DNA of 48,526 bases, taken from assembly GCA_025769875.1 (NCBI GenBank), contig JAGFNK010000400.1:1-48526 (forward strand), written 5' to 3'. Position numbers and translations under genes: made by a program. This document shows positions 10,328 through 20,523 of this stretch, one piece after another. This stretch comes from Russula earlei (Eukaryota > Basidiomycota > Agaricomycetes > Russulales > Russulaceae). The notes under the pieces are model-generated. The model made no database searches, was not told where the DNA came from, and saw only the letters and a list, made by a program, of their open reading frames with translations. Positions within the stretch are counted from its first letter, which is position 1; every line of letters starts with the position of its first letter.

Positions 10328-11331
10328 CTTTTGACCTGCCACCTTGGTCACCTCACCAGCCAGCACCTGCAGTCTCTGCACAGCAGCCTTGTATTTGTCC
10401 TCCAGCCTCTCATATGCATTGTTTGTAGTCTGAGGCTTTGTCAAGAGCATCAATAGCATAGACTTCTTCAATGATATTTCCACTGCTATTGTCAAGTCAT
10501 ATTTCCTCTTCAGTAGAGATGGACTGTCCCAAAGATAGACAAGATGTAAGCTTGTTATGTTTCTCCTTGATTTTTTCCCCAAGGGTGGCCAGGCCTTTTT
10601 TCAGGACCTGTAAAGGGCTATCACTGGTTGGGAAATCAACTTATTTGAATGACAAAACTGTAATTTTTTGAATAACAAAATTTATGAAACAATTTATGAA
10701 AGTTCATTTTAGATTTTGCTACAATAGATCCCTGTTACAAAGTGATAAAATAAGTCAATAGTATTGACAAGATTTTAGAACATACATTATGTTACAAAAA
10801 TTGCAAATTATTTTAAGATTTTGTGGAAAACAGAATTGTGAATTTTTGATACTACAAAATTTGGGTTTATGCACTGAGGGGAAAATACCCTTTTGTGACT
10901 CACAAAAGTGTAACATTTTGAATAACAACAGTCAATGTTATGTTAAGGTTTTTCTGCAGAAAAAATATTAAAATTTAGGTTATATTTTGTTATATAAAAT
11001 TCTTGTTACAAGATGATGGAATAATAGTATAACAAACTTCTTCTCTATACCATTGGAATGGTTTGCCTGGCAACAATTTTCATAGTTTTGTATCATGATT
11101 TTGTTACAAGAATTTTATATAGCAAAAAATCAACTAAATTTTAAGATTTTTAGTCCTGAAATTTTGTAACATAACATTAACTTTTGTTATTAAAAATGTT
11201 ACAGTTTTGTCATTCATATAAGTTGATTTTCCAACCAGTGTATATGCTTCTTTCCCATGGAGCAGAGGACTAGGCAAAGTTTTTTTGATTTGTTCTTGGC
11301 AGTTACATCAAATTGGCTCAAAAATTATAAC
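10328..11331 (-). pseudogene. Remnant of an unrecognised minus-strand protein gene
   Basis: Reading the minus strand from 11331 and skipping the MITE at 10622-11240 gives a continuous charged, helical frame: LPSPLLHGKEAY before the MITE, then LATLGEKIKEK, AIDALDKASDY and, near 10340 in another frame, LEDKYKAAVQRLQVLAGEV. It has TGA stops and at least one frameshift. I do not recognise the family with confidence; such Lys/Glu-rich tails occur in transposon-encoded proteins of basidiomycetes. It lies upstream of the pogo-like remnant on the same strand and may belong to the same or to a neighbouring element. It is cut by F2 copy A at its 3' side and by the TTAA element at its 5' side. Confidence 0.45.
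10622..11240. mobile_element. AT-rich MITE with 60-bp inverted ends
   Basis: The ends begin CACTGGTTGG and form terminal inverted repeats of about 60 bp with few mismatches. TAT flanks both sides (10619-10621 and 11241-11243), which includes the TA expected of Tc1/mariner-pogo elements. The interior is AT-rich and noncoding. Removing it restores a continuous reading frame in the flanking remnant, which confirms the insertion boundaries. Confidence 0.85.
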
Positions 11332-11335
11332 TTAA

Positions 11336-12859
11336 GGTAGGCGTCATTCATTGCCAGCACCCTTACATAAGCCGCTTACTAAGCGCCAAGACTGGCCAAA
11401 TGTTTGAATGGAAAAAAAAAAAGAAAAAAGAATTGGCAAAGATTCGTGGCAGGCTTTGCCTTGCCCCTCACACACCCGCCTGGTGTGCATCACAGCCAGG
11501 ATCAACCAGGTCAGGGCTGAAGCCGCTCTCTTCACTGTCCTCACTGGCTTCACCGTTCCATCTGAGCTCATGTCGATCCCTTCATGACCCGGTGGGTCTT
11601 CAAAACTGACGCCCGCTGCATCCCTACCTTCGACGTGAAGTGACTTTGCCTTTGCCTCCCTCCTTCCTTGCCAGCCTTCCTCACCCTTTGCACATCTATC
11701 TCCTCACTCTCTATCATCCCTCACATGTAGCCTTCATGCTGGGAATTTCTCTTGCTCCTCCTCTTTCCTCTCTCTCCTCTCAGCTCCTCTCGGTCCTGGC
11801 GGCATCACAAACTCACATGCGTGTCCCTGGACTCGTCATGCCCTTGGCTCTCTCTGAACATCTCGCCACCGTCTCCTGTAACCGTTCAACCAGTCTCACC
11901 TGTTAGCCCCACTCCATCTCCACCACCATGACACATGTTCTATTTTCGCCAGCGCGCAAGCCATTTTCTCCAAGATCTGGGGGAGGATCGGATGATTCGA
12001 CTTTTGCATTCTTGGTTCGTGAGTGGTGCTTCACTCAAGGCTTGGATACCTTTGGTGCTGGTGCAACTATGGGGTCCAGAGTGCGGCACTGTGGGTCGGC
12101 AGTCTGTTATGATGTGTGAAAGCGTCGCACGATAGGTGCGTTTATGTTTTACTGCTTTCTTCCTTCGGGCCTGATGGAATATTGTTCATAGGTGTTACAT
12201 CCATCCATTTGGCAATGAGTCAAAAAAAGATGCGAGTAACAGCTGTTTATCAGATACAGCGTGTCGTTGTATCCCCACTTGTCTGCACATGTACGCCACT
12301 CCTGCCTCGACTTCTTCTTGCCTTGCCCCTCTTGCTTCCTCTTCCCCTCCCCTCTTGTCTATATGTTCCCCTTGGGCAAACACAACTTTCCCTCGCAGCA
12401 CAGACACACTAACGTGTTGACACATAGTGGGATGGTGGATCAGGATAGGTTCTGAATGTGAGACCTAGTGGCTTTAGACTTCCATGCCATAGTATAGAGT
12501 GTGGGGAGGGCTTCAATCCTCTACTTTTTGTCGTCTCTTGGTTGGAAAGGTCACGTGTTTGGTCACATGATGTGGCCAAATTGTGTTGACGCAATTTTAT
12601 GACCTTGTCCCAAATGCATCGAAATTGATAAATAATGTGTTTAGAAACAAGTTTCCAACTTCAAAATTATCACTCTTATTATTCCTTCAAATGGATAGTA
12701 TTGCAAAAAGTGTGCTCAGGGACCTTTTCATAGGCATCCTATCTATAGTCTTCAGGACTTAGAATAGCAAAAGGTATAATGTGGCTACCATCAAAGCCGT
12801 TGCAAAAGTGGGGATGTTTTGCTTACATAACCATGTGCTGGCAATGAATGACGCCTACC
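11336..12859. mobile_element. TTAA-flanked inverted-repeat element with host-like cargo
   Basis: Both ends carry the same 25-bp inverted repeat (GGTAGGCGTCATTCATTGCC plus AGCAC) and both are bordered by TTAA (11332-11335 and 12860-12863). TTAA duplication is typical of piggyBac-type elements, but the tips do not look like known piggyBac tips and no transposase is visible. The interior contains a GC-richer, CpG-bearing tract (about 11440-12100) with pyrimidine-rich stretches and short open frames unlike its AT-rich surroundings, so it may be a captured gene fragment. About 60 bp near 12366-12425 resemble 7778-7840. Confidence 0.72.
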
Positions 12860-12882
12860 TTAACATAGTAATTTGACACTAA

Positions 12883-13437
12883 GGCCCCTTTTACCAACCA
12901 AGAATTCTTGAATCTTGAACTTGAACTTGGATTTCAGGATTTTCCAGGAGTGACAGGAGTGACAGGAGTGATGTAAGTGATATGATGTATATAATAAATT
13001 AATATGCATTTTTTTCCTGTTATCATTTGCATATTTGCATATATGGGGTTACACATGATGTGTCAGCATCAAACTTGGAGTTGAGCAGTCTGACTCAAGC
13101 TCAACATCTGGGTGCTTGCAGCCCCATTTTCACCAGAGCTGCACATACAAAATTTGCACAAAGATGTGCACCCACACATTGGTGACACATATTCTGCCTT
13201 AATGACATGCTTGCAATACCCCATTTGGAAGGAGTGGAAGGAAGGGTTAGAAAAAATATTTTACATATCACATGTAAACCCAGCAAATCACACTAAAAAA
13301 TAACTCATATTTGAAATAGACTCATATTAGTTTATTATGTCACTTACATCACACCTGTCATTCCCATCACTCCTGGAAAATCCCAAAATCCAAGTTCAAG
13401 TTCAAGATTCAAGAATTCTCGGTTGGTAAAAGGGGCC
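12883..13437. mobile_element. PIF/Harbinger MITE
   Basis: 555 bp with long inverted ends starting GGCCCCTTTTACCAACC, of the same sequence family as the ends of the autonomous-type element at 39696-43623. It has a TAA target duplication (12880-12882 and 13438-13440), the TWA type expected of PIF/Harbinger. It encodes no transposase, so it would have moved in trans. It has lost most CpGs that the 39696 element keeps. Confidence 0.92.
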
Positions 13438-13440
13438 TAA

Positions 13441-15361
13441 TCATGCTGAAAATGTATGGTATTTCCTCTCTAAAGTGTATGGGTTATGGGTTATCAGGGA
13501 GTTATGGCTTATGGACCAATTTGCCTGCATGCCAAGTTGGGATTCCTAAAATCATATTGGATATAAGGGGTTATTGGGTTATGTGTATGTGATCCGCCGA
13601 AAGGCGCACGCCATTGATTGGAGCAACAACCACTGGACCCCGGATCGACGCAACGTCCCGGTTTACGCGGTTTCGATCCGGACGTGGAGCGCGCGCGTGC
13701 CATATTTCAACCGTTCGGCGGAGCAAGGGTGCACCCGAACCGAAAGGACGTCCGACTCGGAACGTGGCAAAGAGATGAGGGATGAACACAGCTGTGGCAG
13801 CTGTCACAAGCGAGTTGGATGTCGCAATCACAGCTACTCGAGCGGAGAGCACTTGTACACGTGGGGCGACGAATTATCCATGATGACAATACGGTAGTGT
13901 ACTTTGAGCGCATCAGTACATCAGTAACCAAGCGTATGCTTCCTTGTGCCTTTTCCATGGACCGTGGGTGGATGAGGCGCCGCAGTAGCACTGCGCGTTA
14001 TTACTGCAACCGCGCCTAATCGCTGTGCTCGTCGTGGGAATGTCATTAAGAACGGTGTCTCCGATGTTCCTTCATTTTACCCAGGGTGGTAGATGGTAGA
14101 GTTGGAGAATCATTAGTTTACGGCGGGAAGACCGTAGCCATGCACAGCTGCTACTGGGAAGGAGTGGCGTCCGTCAACGCGTACGCCGCTCGCTTCTGTT
14201 ATACCTGTTCCCGCCGCCTCGCCGCCTCTCCCACCCAAAGGTCCCTCACGCTAACGCCCGGATCTCCCTATTCACATGTTTATTAGCTAGCTAAAAGTCT
14301 GACCAGTGACATATCCGAGTCGCTCGAACGCGCGCGGAAAGCTTCGTTCATCGTCTCTCTCTTGTACCAGGGGCACGGCATGAACTCGACGCACGCCCTC
14401 CTTTTCCAGCGTCAATCCCGCCCTTTGCAGACCCTCAGGCTGGGCAAGGTGATGAGACTACTATCTATGAATAATCGAGCCCGGTATTATCGCGATTTCC
14501 CTCGTCAGGTTCGGTCGCACCCATCGCAGCAGGGCGGCGCCGCGCGGGCCAAGGAATGGCGATGACCGGAGCCGGCCCCCGGCTTGGAGGTCTGCTGCGC
14601 GAGTTGAGGAGGGAGGGCACACAGCCACAGCCACATTTACTCGCTGTTCCCGGCATGAGTCGACGTCATCGGGTGTTGCTGAGGCGGACGCCGTCCGGAA
14701 AAGCACACAACTGCGCCCTCAGCTGAAACGGAGGCGGTAGAATGCGATAGCGGGCAAGCCCGCGCAGATAGAAGATCGGGGGGAGGCCATTACCGGCTAT
14801 CGAGAGTAGTAGATGGGGAATCGGGGGAGGTCAAGTCGTCGCACAAAAGCATGATGAACCGGAAAATGCCGGGCACCGCCGTGTACACGGCAGCGGCACC
14901 TCGTCAGTGGGCACCTCGATTTGGATTTGGTTGGTGGTCAAGCTGAACACAGCCAAGGGTGGACAGAGTGCACTGGCAACTGACTACAATCGCTGACGTC
15001 TTGGCTGCTTATCGACCCTTCTTTGTTTGCGGTGGGTCCATGCTGTGTCCTCTTCGCCTCGCCTCATGTCCTAGTTGTCCTCCTTGTGGGTCAAAGGGAA
15101 AAAAAAAATGAAACGTAGAGCCCAGCCCGTGATCCTTGGCGCATCGCCTCTGCCACACATCTCCAACAATTCGGAGGACGGCATCCACAAGGTGCCGTTG
15201 GCACCCTGCCTTGCCTTGCCTTGGCCAAGTACAAATAGGCCTCCGTTTCCTCCTCTGATCCACCAGAGACCCCCTGAGTTCAGTGTCTGTTATCTTCTCT
15301 CGGCGAGAGCTCCACGCTTCGCGCTTCTATTCTCACTTGCCCCGCGTCTATCTTCACCGAG
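13441..15361. other. Intergenic DNA; abrupt change to CpG-rich host-like sequence
   Basis: No gene can be supported here. AT-rich sequence continues to about 13590, where CpG content jumps sharply and stays high to about 20250. Short open frames near 13574-14019 and 14461-14706 lack any recognisable domain and look like chance frames in GC-rich DNA. Pyrimidine-rich sequence at 15240-15361 probably belongs to the promoter and leader of the gene at 15362. Confidence 0.6.
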
Positions 15362-15628
15362 ATGTCCCTCTATCTTCGGCCGCTGTCCATCCCCTCGCGC
15401 AACAACTCTCTCTCCGACGAGTCCCCGTACGCTCAGTCCGCCGGGTCTGCGTCCCCGTCGGCTACCCCTAGCCGCAGCTCATCCATGGGCCTCCATTTCC
15501 TCGCCATCCCCGGCCCGTCCGCGCTGCACATCAAGGACGCAGATAGCGTAGATAAGCTCGCAAATGCGGCCGCCGGGAACGCCGCTTCGTCATCACCTTC
15601 ATCACCAGCTTCCTCACCATCGTCGTAA
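15362..15628 (+). CDS. Hypothetical 88-residue Ser/Ala/Pro-rich protein
   Basis: The ATG at 15362 sits in a good fungal context (CACCGAGATGT) after a pyrimidine-rich leader, with a TATA-like TACAAATA near 15229. The protein has an N-terminal Ser/Pro-rich half, a short nonpolar stretch (MGLHFLAIPGPSALHI, residues 41-56) and a low-complexity Ser/Ala/Pro tail. Codon use is strongly GC-ending, like the rest of the host-like island. There are no introns and no recognised domain. A splice-like GGTTAG follows the stop, so a longer spliced product is possible. I cannot assign a function; it could be a small intrinsically disordered regulator or a chance frame. Confidence 0.45.
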   Translation: MSLYLRPLSIPSRNNSLSDESPYAQSAGSASPSATPSRSSSMGLHFLAIPGPSALHIKDADSVDKLANAAAGNAASSSPSSPASSPSS

Positions 15629-16139
15629 CCAGTGACAAGGTTAGTGTGCGGCGCTTTTCAAAGTTATCCCAGTGCCTGACGAAGCTTACGTCCCAACTAC
15701 ATATAGAGAACACGGTTGATAGAAGAAGATTATTTCTTCCCTCGACGCGGCGGTTCCTCACAGCGCCCTATTCATATATTTTCACGCATGCATGCATTGT
15801 ACTCTCTCATGATCACCCCATGTAATTTCATTTTGCTTAACATTTACTACTAGTATGTTTGCCACTACCATGCCAGATAGTCTCCTGCGAACGACCTCCT
15901 GGTGTTCCCGATAGCGAGACATCATTGTGTGTGCAGGCAGTATGATAATAAAGTTCTGATTCGCCACCCCCACATGAGCGCCTGGTAGGAAATGGGCGGA
16001 TACCGCTGTGACGTACTAGACGTTCTCCTTAAAAACCTCTCCCCTGAACCACGCGGTCAACCAATCCCATTTTTCGCCCCCCTCGATCAGGTTCCCTACC
16101 CTCCTTCCAGTCCATCATTCGTAACCGTAGCACTCGTCC
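15629..16139. other. Intergenic, nothing recognised
   Basis: 3' region of the small gene and upstream region of the carboxypeptidase remnant. I see no coding frame, RNA gene or repeat I can support. Confidence 0.5.
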
Positions 16140-17450
16140 ATGTTAGTGCGTCCTCTCCCTGGGGCCTCCTACCACACCCTCGAGACCATCCTTCACTCCT
16201 TTGCCGATGTCAATCCCGATGCCGTAGGCCGCCTGAATTCAGCCTATGGCCACTCCGAAAAGCAGGGCTTTACGTCCGCATCTGAGGAAAACACGCGCTT
16301 GCCTGCCCCCAACCTCCCTACGACGACGCGCCGCCGCGGTGGACCTCCCGTCCTTCTCACCCTTATCCTTCTCTTCTCCATGGCGTTCGTCGCCAGCGCG
16401 TTCTGGGAGTATACCCCATCACCTTTCCCGTTATCTCATCTCCCGGATCGCCATGCACTCATGGCCGACCATCTGACCTCTGCCTTTCTATCTCGGCCGT
16501 ATCGGACGCTGCTCAACGAAAACTACGACGGTGCCCTAAAGTTGTTGTGAGTGTTGTCTTATGGGCGCTAAGCCCATCCGTTCCCTCGGTTGATCCTTCA
16601 TGGGGGATATGATAGGGAGCAGAGATTAAAATGTGCGCGCGAAGGATGTCCCCAAGCCAATCTGCGGGATTATCTCTTCCGGACTTATCCGCTGACGTGC
16701 GTGATGACATTACCACATGGACCCGTTGACATGACCAAAAACTTCTCCGTCTGTCCATTACAGGGACCTTTCTCTCAACCGTACCGATGTAACCCCCTCG
16801 GCAGTTGTTCTTCATTGGCAGGGGACAGACAGAGGCCTGAACCCGGTCCTCGTCACTAACAGCGACGGTTTGTCTGGCACTCGTTATGATTCCGTATGAT
16901 TGACCGCGCCACAGCGATATTGGACGCGAGCACTCCTACGGGACATACACAAGCCTCATTGGACGGCTCCTCTTCCTGCGGTGAAGAAGAAATTGAATAT
17001 ATGGAAGAGCTTGCTGACATCCATAGTGCCGTCGGCATGTTGTGAGTCGTCTCATCCACATGCTTTCGTTTCCGGTTCCGGTTCTTGACGAGTTTCTTGA
17101 CGTTTAGGACCGCGATCGATGCCCTTCTTCGGTCTGGCTACCGACCTTCTCGCACCCTCGTCTTCAGCCTCATACTTGGCGAGGTACGTCAGCTTGTCCA
17201 CCGACCTCGAAAGACCGTACCCTCCGATGACCTTTGCGCATTCCCGTATTCTATAGGCGTCGTGTGACGCTTCGAATGTTTCCGAGCACCTGTATGCCAC
17301 ATATGGAGAACTTGATTTTGGCACAGAACTCGACACTCCTCTGTTCATATGTAAGAATGGAAGATTCGAAGCACTTGGTCGGTTCATTGGGATGATATCC
17401 CGAGTAATGGTTGTCTCGCACCCGCCATCGGCAACCGCTCGGCAAACAGA
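16140..17450 (+). pseudogene. Decayed Gly-X carboxypeptidase / carboxypeptidase S (M20)
   Basis: Fungal CPS1-type enzymes are vacuolar zinc peptidases with an N-terminal membrane anchor. The first exon (to 16546, donor GTGAGT) gives a basic stretch then a membrane segment (VLLTLILLFSMAFVASAFW) and a region like the family N-terminus (HALMADHL, GALKLL). Later pieces lie in family order in shifting frames: RDYLFRTYPL (about 16660), VVLHWQGTDRGLNPVLVTNS (about 16791-16850), a WTHPPFSG/WGRG-like piece (about 16955-17010) and IDALLRSGYRPSRTLVFSL (about 17112-17170). The metal-binding His-x-Asp after LVT is replaced by NSDG, and the DDK and DEE motifs are gone. The matches are tied to family memory, not to a search. 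It sits in the host-like island and looks like a host gene that died. Confidence 0.68.
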
Positions 17451-17943
17451 AGCGAAGTCATCAAACGAGGGTGAGCACCGAACAGCGAGATGCGGTCGCA
17501 TCTTGATTCACTGAACCACCGTTTCGTCTGACCAGCCGGACCGCGTGTGTTCCGGTACACTTTCGACCCAAGTGTGAAACAAGCGTCTCTGACCAGGTTG
17601 CGCCTGCATGCGACTCTCGAATGGTTACACTTGATTCTTGGCGCAGATGGGAACTGATGATCAGAGGCAAGAGAGGTGTGACAATGCTGCGAGCGGGCGT
17701 GGACTACTCGATGGTATAGCGTCGTCGCATTGGGTTTGTTACTTGTTTTTGTTGTATTACCGTTGTAGATTTGCTGTTCATGTTCACAAATGTGTCGGTG
17801 CGGGACGCCAAAGTGCGGTTTATTTGTCTGGTTATGGCCCAGCCACGTCCACATCACTACTGGACTGGCCAGGGCCACAACCACCCAATGGTGGACCACG
17901 TGTCCAAGCCGCATTTTCTTTCACGACGGGAAGGGGAAGGAAG
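17451..17943. other. No gene recognised
   Basis: CpG-rich sequence after the carboxypeptidase remnant. It could hold more of that gene's decayed 3' part, but I find no motif that ties it. Confidence 0.4.
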
Positions 17944-18126
17944 GGATAAGTCGACTCTGCTTATAGTCAACTCAGTGGACAATAAAAGTAAAATATTTAA
18001 AGTGCTGAGTAGGCTCTGGCCATCTGGCCATGGCCACAAATTACATTACATAAGTAATGACTTTAAATATTAATATTTTACTTTTATTGTCCACTGAGTT
18101 GCCTATAAGCAGAGTCAACTTAATCC
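17944..18126. mobile_element. Small palindromic MITE (GGATAAGTC family)
   Basis: 183 bp made almost wholly of two inverted arms: GGATAAGTCGACTCTGC at the left and GGATTAAGTTGACTCTGC, read inward, at the right. Both arms share the segments around CAGTGGACAATAAAAG. The same family occurs at 20524-20869 and, as half an element, at 23614-23793. No clear target duplication was seen. Confidence 0.8.
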
Positions 18127-18743
18127 TTCCTGACCGTTGTGTTTCGACCGGTCCTGAGGCGTCTGGCTCATTGCTGCATGACCCATGTCGCTGGTGCCCA
18201 TTGCCGTTCTCTTTGCTGTCCGTACTCTCCCAGTCCAAGCTGAAAACTCGCTTGAACTCGGCTCATGATCCCCTCGCTTGCTGTGCCTTATGCGGCTGAC
18301 GCCACACGCAGCGCATTGGCCGAGACCAGACGCACGCACTCAATGGCCTGTTTTGTACAGGCGCGAGAGTGTGCGCGCTTTGTCGATGTGTATCTTCGCC
18401 TTGGTGGCTGTGCTGCGCAGTTCAGTGGTTCGTGGCCAGTGGCAATGTGGACAACGCCAAACACGTGAGGGAAGTGGGTGGGTTCCGGGGCCGGGGTGGA
18501 AGATTCGACGCGACGCTTTGTTTCTATGCCACATCTCTGAAGGGTTATAACTCGGGCTGATGGAGGTAACGAGAGCCGCTTCCCCATCCACACCAAGGCA
18601 ACCCGCTTTCGTCTCTCACTCCCTCACATCTCCTGCTATCCCTTCTTTTTTTCTTGTTCGTTTTACCCGTTGCCGAACGCGGTCGTACACAAGCACGTGG
18701 ACAAACTAGGCGAAGCAGCCATCTATCTCCGGGCCCACCTCTC
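18127..18743. other. Upstream region of the gene at 18776; no gene recognised
   Basis: GC-rich sequence with several overlapping open frames on both strands but no domain. A pyrimidine-rich tract at 18590-18660 may be part of the promoter region of the next gene. Confidence 0.5.
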
Positions 18744-18756
18744 ATATATATATTTA
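18744..18756 (+). promoter_or_regulatory. TATA box of the 18776 gene
   Basis: A run of alternating T and A (CATATATATATTTA) lies about 20-32 bp before the ATG at 18776. That gives a very short leader or a start codon close to the cap site. Confidence 0.5.
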
Positions 18757-18775
18757 CATCGCCGAGTCGAGTCGG

Positions 18776-19714
18776 ATGGACTCATCACTCGCTCTCTCAC
18801 CGCCGCCGCCGTCGTCTTGGCCGCGGATGCGCTCGGACATCGAGAACCCGTTTCAGAATGCGCCAGGGCCCTTCATCTACGCTTTGCCAAACCTATCCGG
18901 TGTCTCGCTCCTGTCGGTGTGTCCGGACTCGTTTGCCGACTGCTCGCTTGCCTCGCCTGCCTCGCCTGCCTCGCCTGACCGCGATCACCACCATCGCCAC
19001 CGCCACCACTGTCACCCAAGCTGCAATCACGACCGCTACGGCCACCGCTCCTGTTCCCATTGTCATCGTCGTCAACACCACGAGCCGCTCGTGTTACCAC
19101 CGCCGACGGAGGCAGGGGAGCTCGAGGAGGCGGACGCGGATCTGCTCCTGTCGTCGTTCCGTGCGCCGCCCGCTGGCACCGGCGGGCATCCCGTCCTCGG
19201 CGAGAACGGGTTCGACAACTCGGACGGCACCACCGTAGGCTGGTCTTCCCTGACAGAAGGTGAATTGTCCGAGACGCGCGGCGAGCAGCCGCGACGGAGC
19301 GGGTCGTCTGCCACCACCCGTTCCTCTCACACACCCTCCAGCACGGCCGCATCAGAATGCTCGGAGGAGCAAGACTCGCCAGAGAAGCGGGAGGGGAGGA
19401 AAGGGAGACGGGAAGAGAAGGGGTCGACCGTGACGGGGCCAAGGCGTGCGCGCGGCCGCGGCCGTGGCAAGCGGCACGAGCAGACACGGAGGACGGCGTC
19501 CGAGCACGGGGGTCGCGTCATGGGCCCGCGCGTCATGGGCCCGCGCGTCATGGGCATCACTCGCACGATGCCCGATCCGTGGATGTTCCAATACCACCCT
19601 CTCTTCTCTGGTCCGAATTATCGCGCGCTTCCCGGCAACTTCAGCAGCCCGGCGTGGTACTGGCCGCCTGCACCTCCACCCGTCCCCGGATTTGTCGGTT
19701 TACCTTGGTGGTGA
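18776..19714 (+). CDS. Hypothetical 312-residue His-rich and Arg/Gly-rich protein
   Basis: An intronless frame from ATG 18776 to TGA 19712-19714. Residues 1-70 are Ser/Pro-rich. Residues about 69-105 form a dense His/Arg/Cys cluster (for example DHHHRHRHHCHPSC) that could bind metal. Residues about 110-130 are acidic; 180-240 are Ser/Lys/Arg-rich with an RARGRGRGKR patch like an RNA- or DNA-binding or nuclear-import signal. Three tandem copies of a Met-Gly-Pro-Arg-Val unit follow (about 250-262). The C-terminus is aromatic and Pro-rich (PAWYWPPAPPPVPG). A TATA box precedes it and ATTAAA at 19812-19817 could serve as a polyadenylation signal. I know no family. The length, TATA box and GC-ending codons favour a real gene, though low complexity makes this uncertain. 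Confidence 0.6.
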   Translation: MDSSLALSPPPPSSWPRMRSDIENPFQNAPGPFIYALPNLSGVSLLSVCPDSFADCSLASPASPASPDRDHHHRHRHHCHPSCNHDRYGHRSCSHCHRRQHHEPLVLPPPTEAGELEEADADLLLSSFRAPPAGTGGHPVLGENGFDNSDGTTVGWSSLTEGELSETRGEQPRRSGSSATTRSSHTPSSTAASECSEEQDSPEKREGRKGRREEKGSTVTGPRRARGRGRGKRHEQTRRTASEHGGRVMGPRVMGPRVMGITRTMPDPWMFQYHPLFSGPNYRALPGNFSSPAWYWPPAPPPVPGFVGLPWW

Positions 19715-20253
19715 CCACTTCTTTGTTTCTCTCTTGTTTTGATTCATCGACCGGGTTTCGTATGTTCTAACCCCCCTCCCACACACATTGATCTCTTCTC
19801 TCTGGACGACGATTAAATACAAGTTCGGGTTCATGTAGTTGGCTGTGATCTACATCGAGTGCATATGTTATTTAATCCATCATGCGTCATCCAGTAACGG
19901 GGTGTCTGGTTTCAATGAGTCGCCATTCTGAAGCATGCAGCAGGCGCACGTTTTACGAGTGGCCGTTCCCTACCGCCGTCCTCGAAGGCCGTCTGTCAGG
20001 TTTTCGTCGTCCGTAAATTTGTTACGGAACAACCGAGAGGGAAAGAGAAAGAGCACCCTTTGAAGGCGATGTCGCCCCGCATCCGCGGCGTTTCGTCCGT
20101 CGCGGCGCCGTTCGGGGGCGTGTCAAACTCGAGGTTCGAGTCCTGGTGTTTTTATATGTTTTGTGAGATGTTTGCAGGGACGTGGAAATGACGGATTATC
20201 GGCTGTGCGTCCAAGGAGAAGGAGAATGAGAGGACTCGGAGGTGGTGGAAGCT
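19715..20253. other. 3' flank of the His-rich gene; nothing else recognised
   Basis: Contains the likely polyadenylation region near 19812. After that, CpG-rich sequence without a supported gene, up to the duplicated segment at 20254. Confidence 0.5.
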
Positions 20254-20515
20254 TCGCGCACGCGAGCCATCGAAACGAAACACGGGAGACCTAAATAATA
20301 TGAAGGTTCGCCAGGCTTCGTTTCCAGATCGGTGGACTCGAGTTGGTCCCCTGGGCTCATCCCAATGATCCCATCCCTCGAGTCGTCCTTCCAAAAATCG
20401 CTGATGGGGGTAACCATCGTTGTGGTGCAAAATCCTAGAAGTCAAGGGGACTTTTTTTATCCTTTTTTTTGTGTGGGTCAGACATGGCTGGCTAGCTCCG
20501 TGCGCAACGCCAGCA
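20254..20515 (+). repeat. Outer arm of a 3.3-kb inverted duplication (CpG-rich copy)
   Basis: This segment is repeated in inverted orientation at 23352-23592. The outer copy has about 17 CpGs over the aligned part. A minus-strand frame starting MVTPISDFWKDD (20417 downward) is partly kept in the other copy (MVTHITDFWMDD), so it may once have coded, but I do not recognise it. It joins CpG-rich host-like DNA on the left and a MITE on the right. Confidence 0.85.
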
Positions 20516-20523
20516 CGGTCTAA

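Noticed and set aside
11336..12859. Calling this a piggyBac transposon outright
   Set aside because: Only the TTAA borders support it; the tips differ from those I know and there is no transposase.
13574..14706. Open frames of 60-110 codons on both strands
   Set aside because: No domain, poor start contexts and overlap on both strands; GC-rich DNA gives such frames by chance.
18115..18596. Several overlapping open frames before the 18776 gene
   Set aside because: They conflict with each other, show no recognisable motif, and one overlaps the MITE at 17944-18126.
18873..19487. A 204-codon minus-strand frame opposite the 18776 gene
   Set aside because: It looks like a mirror frame of a GC-rich coding region; the plus strand has a TATA box and a better start.
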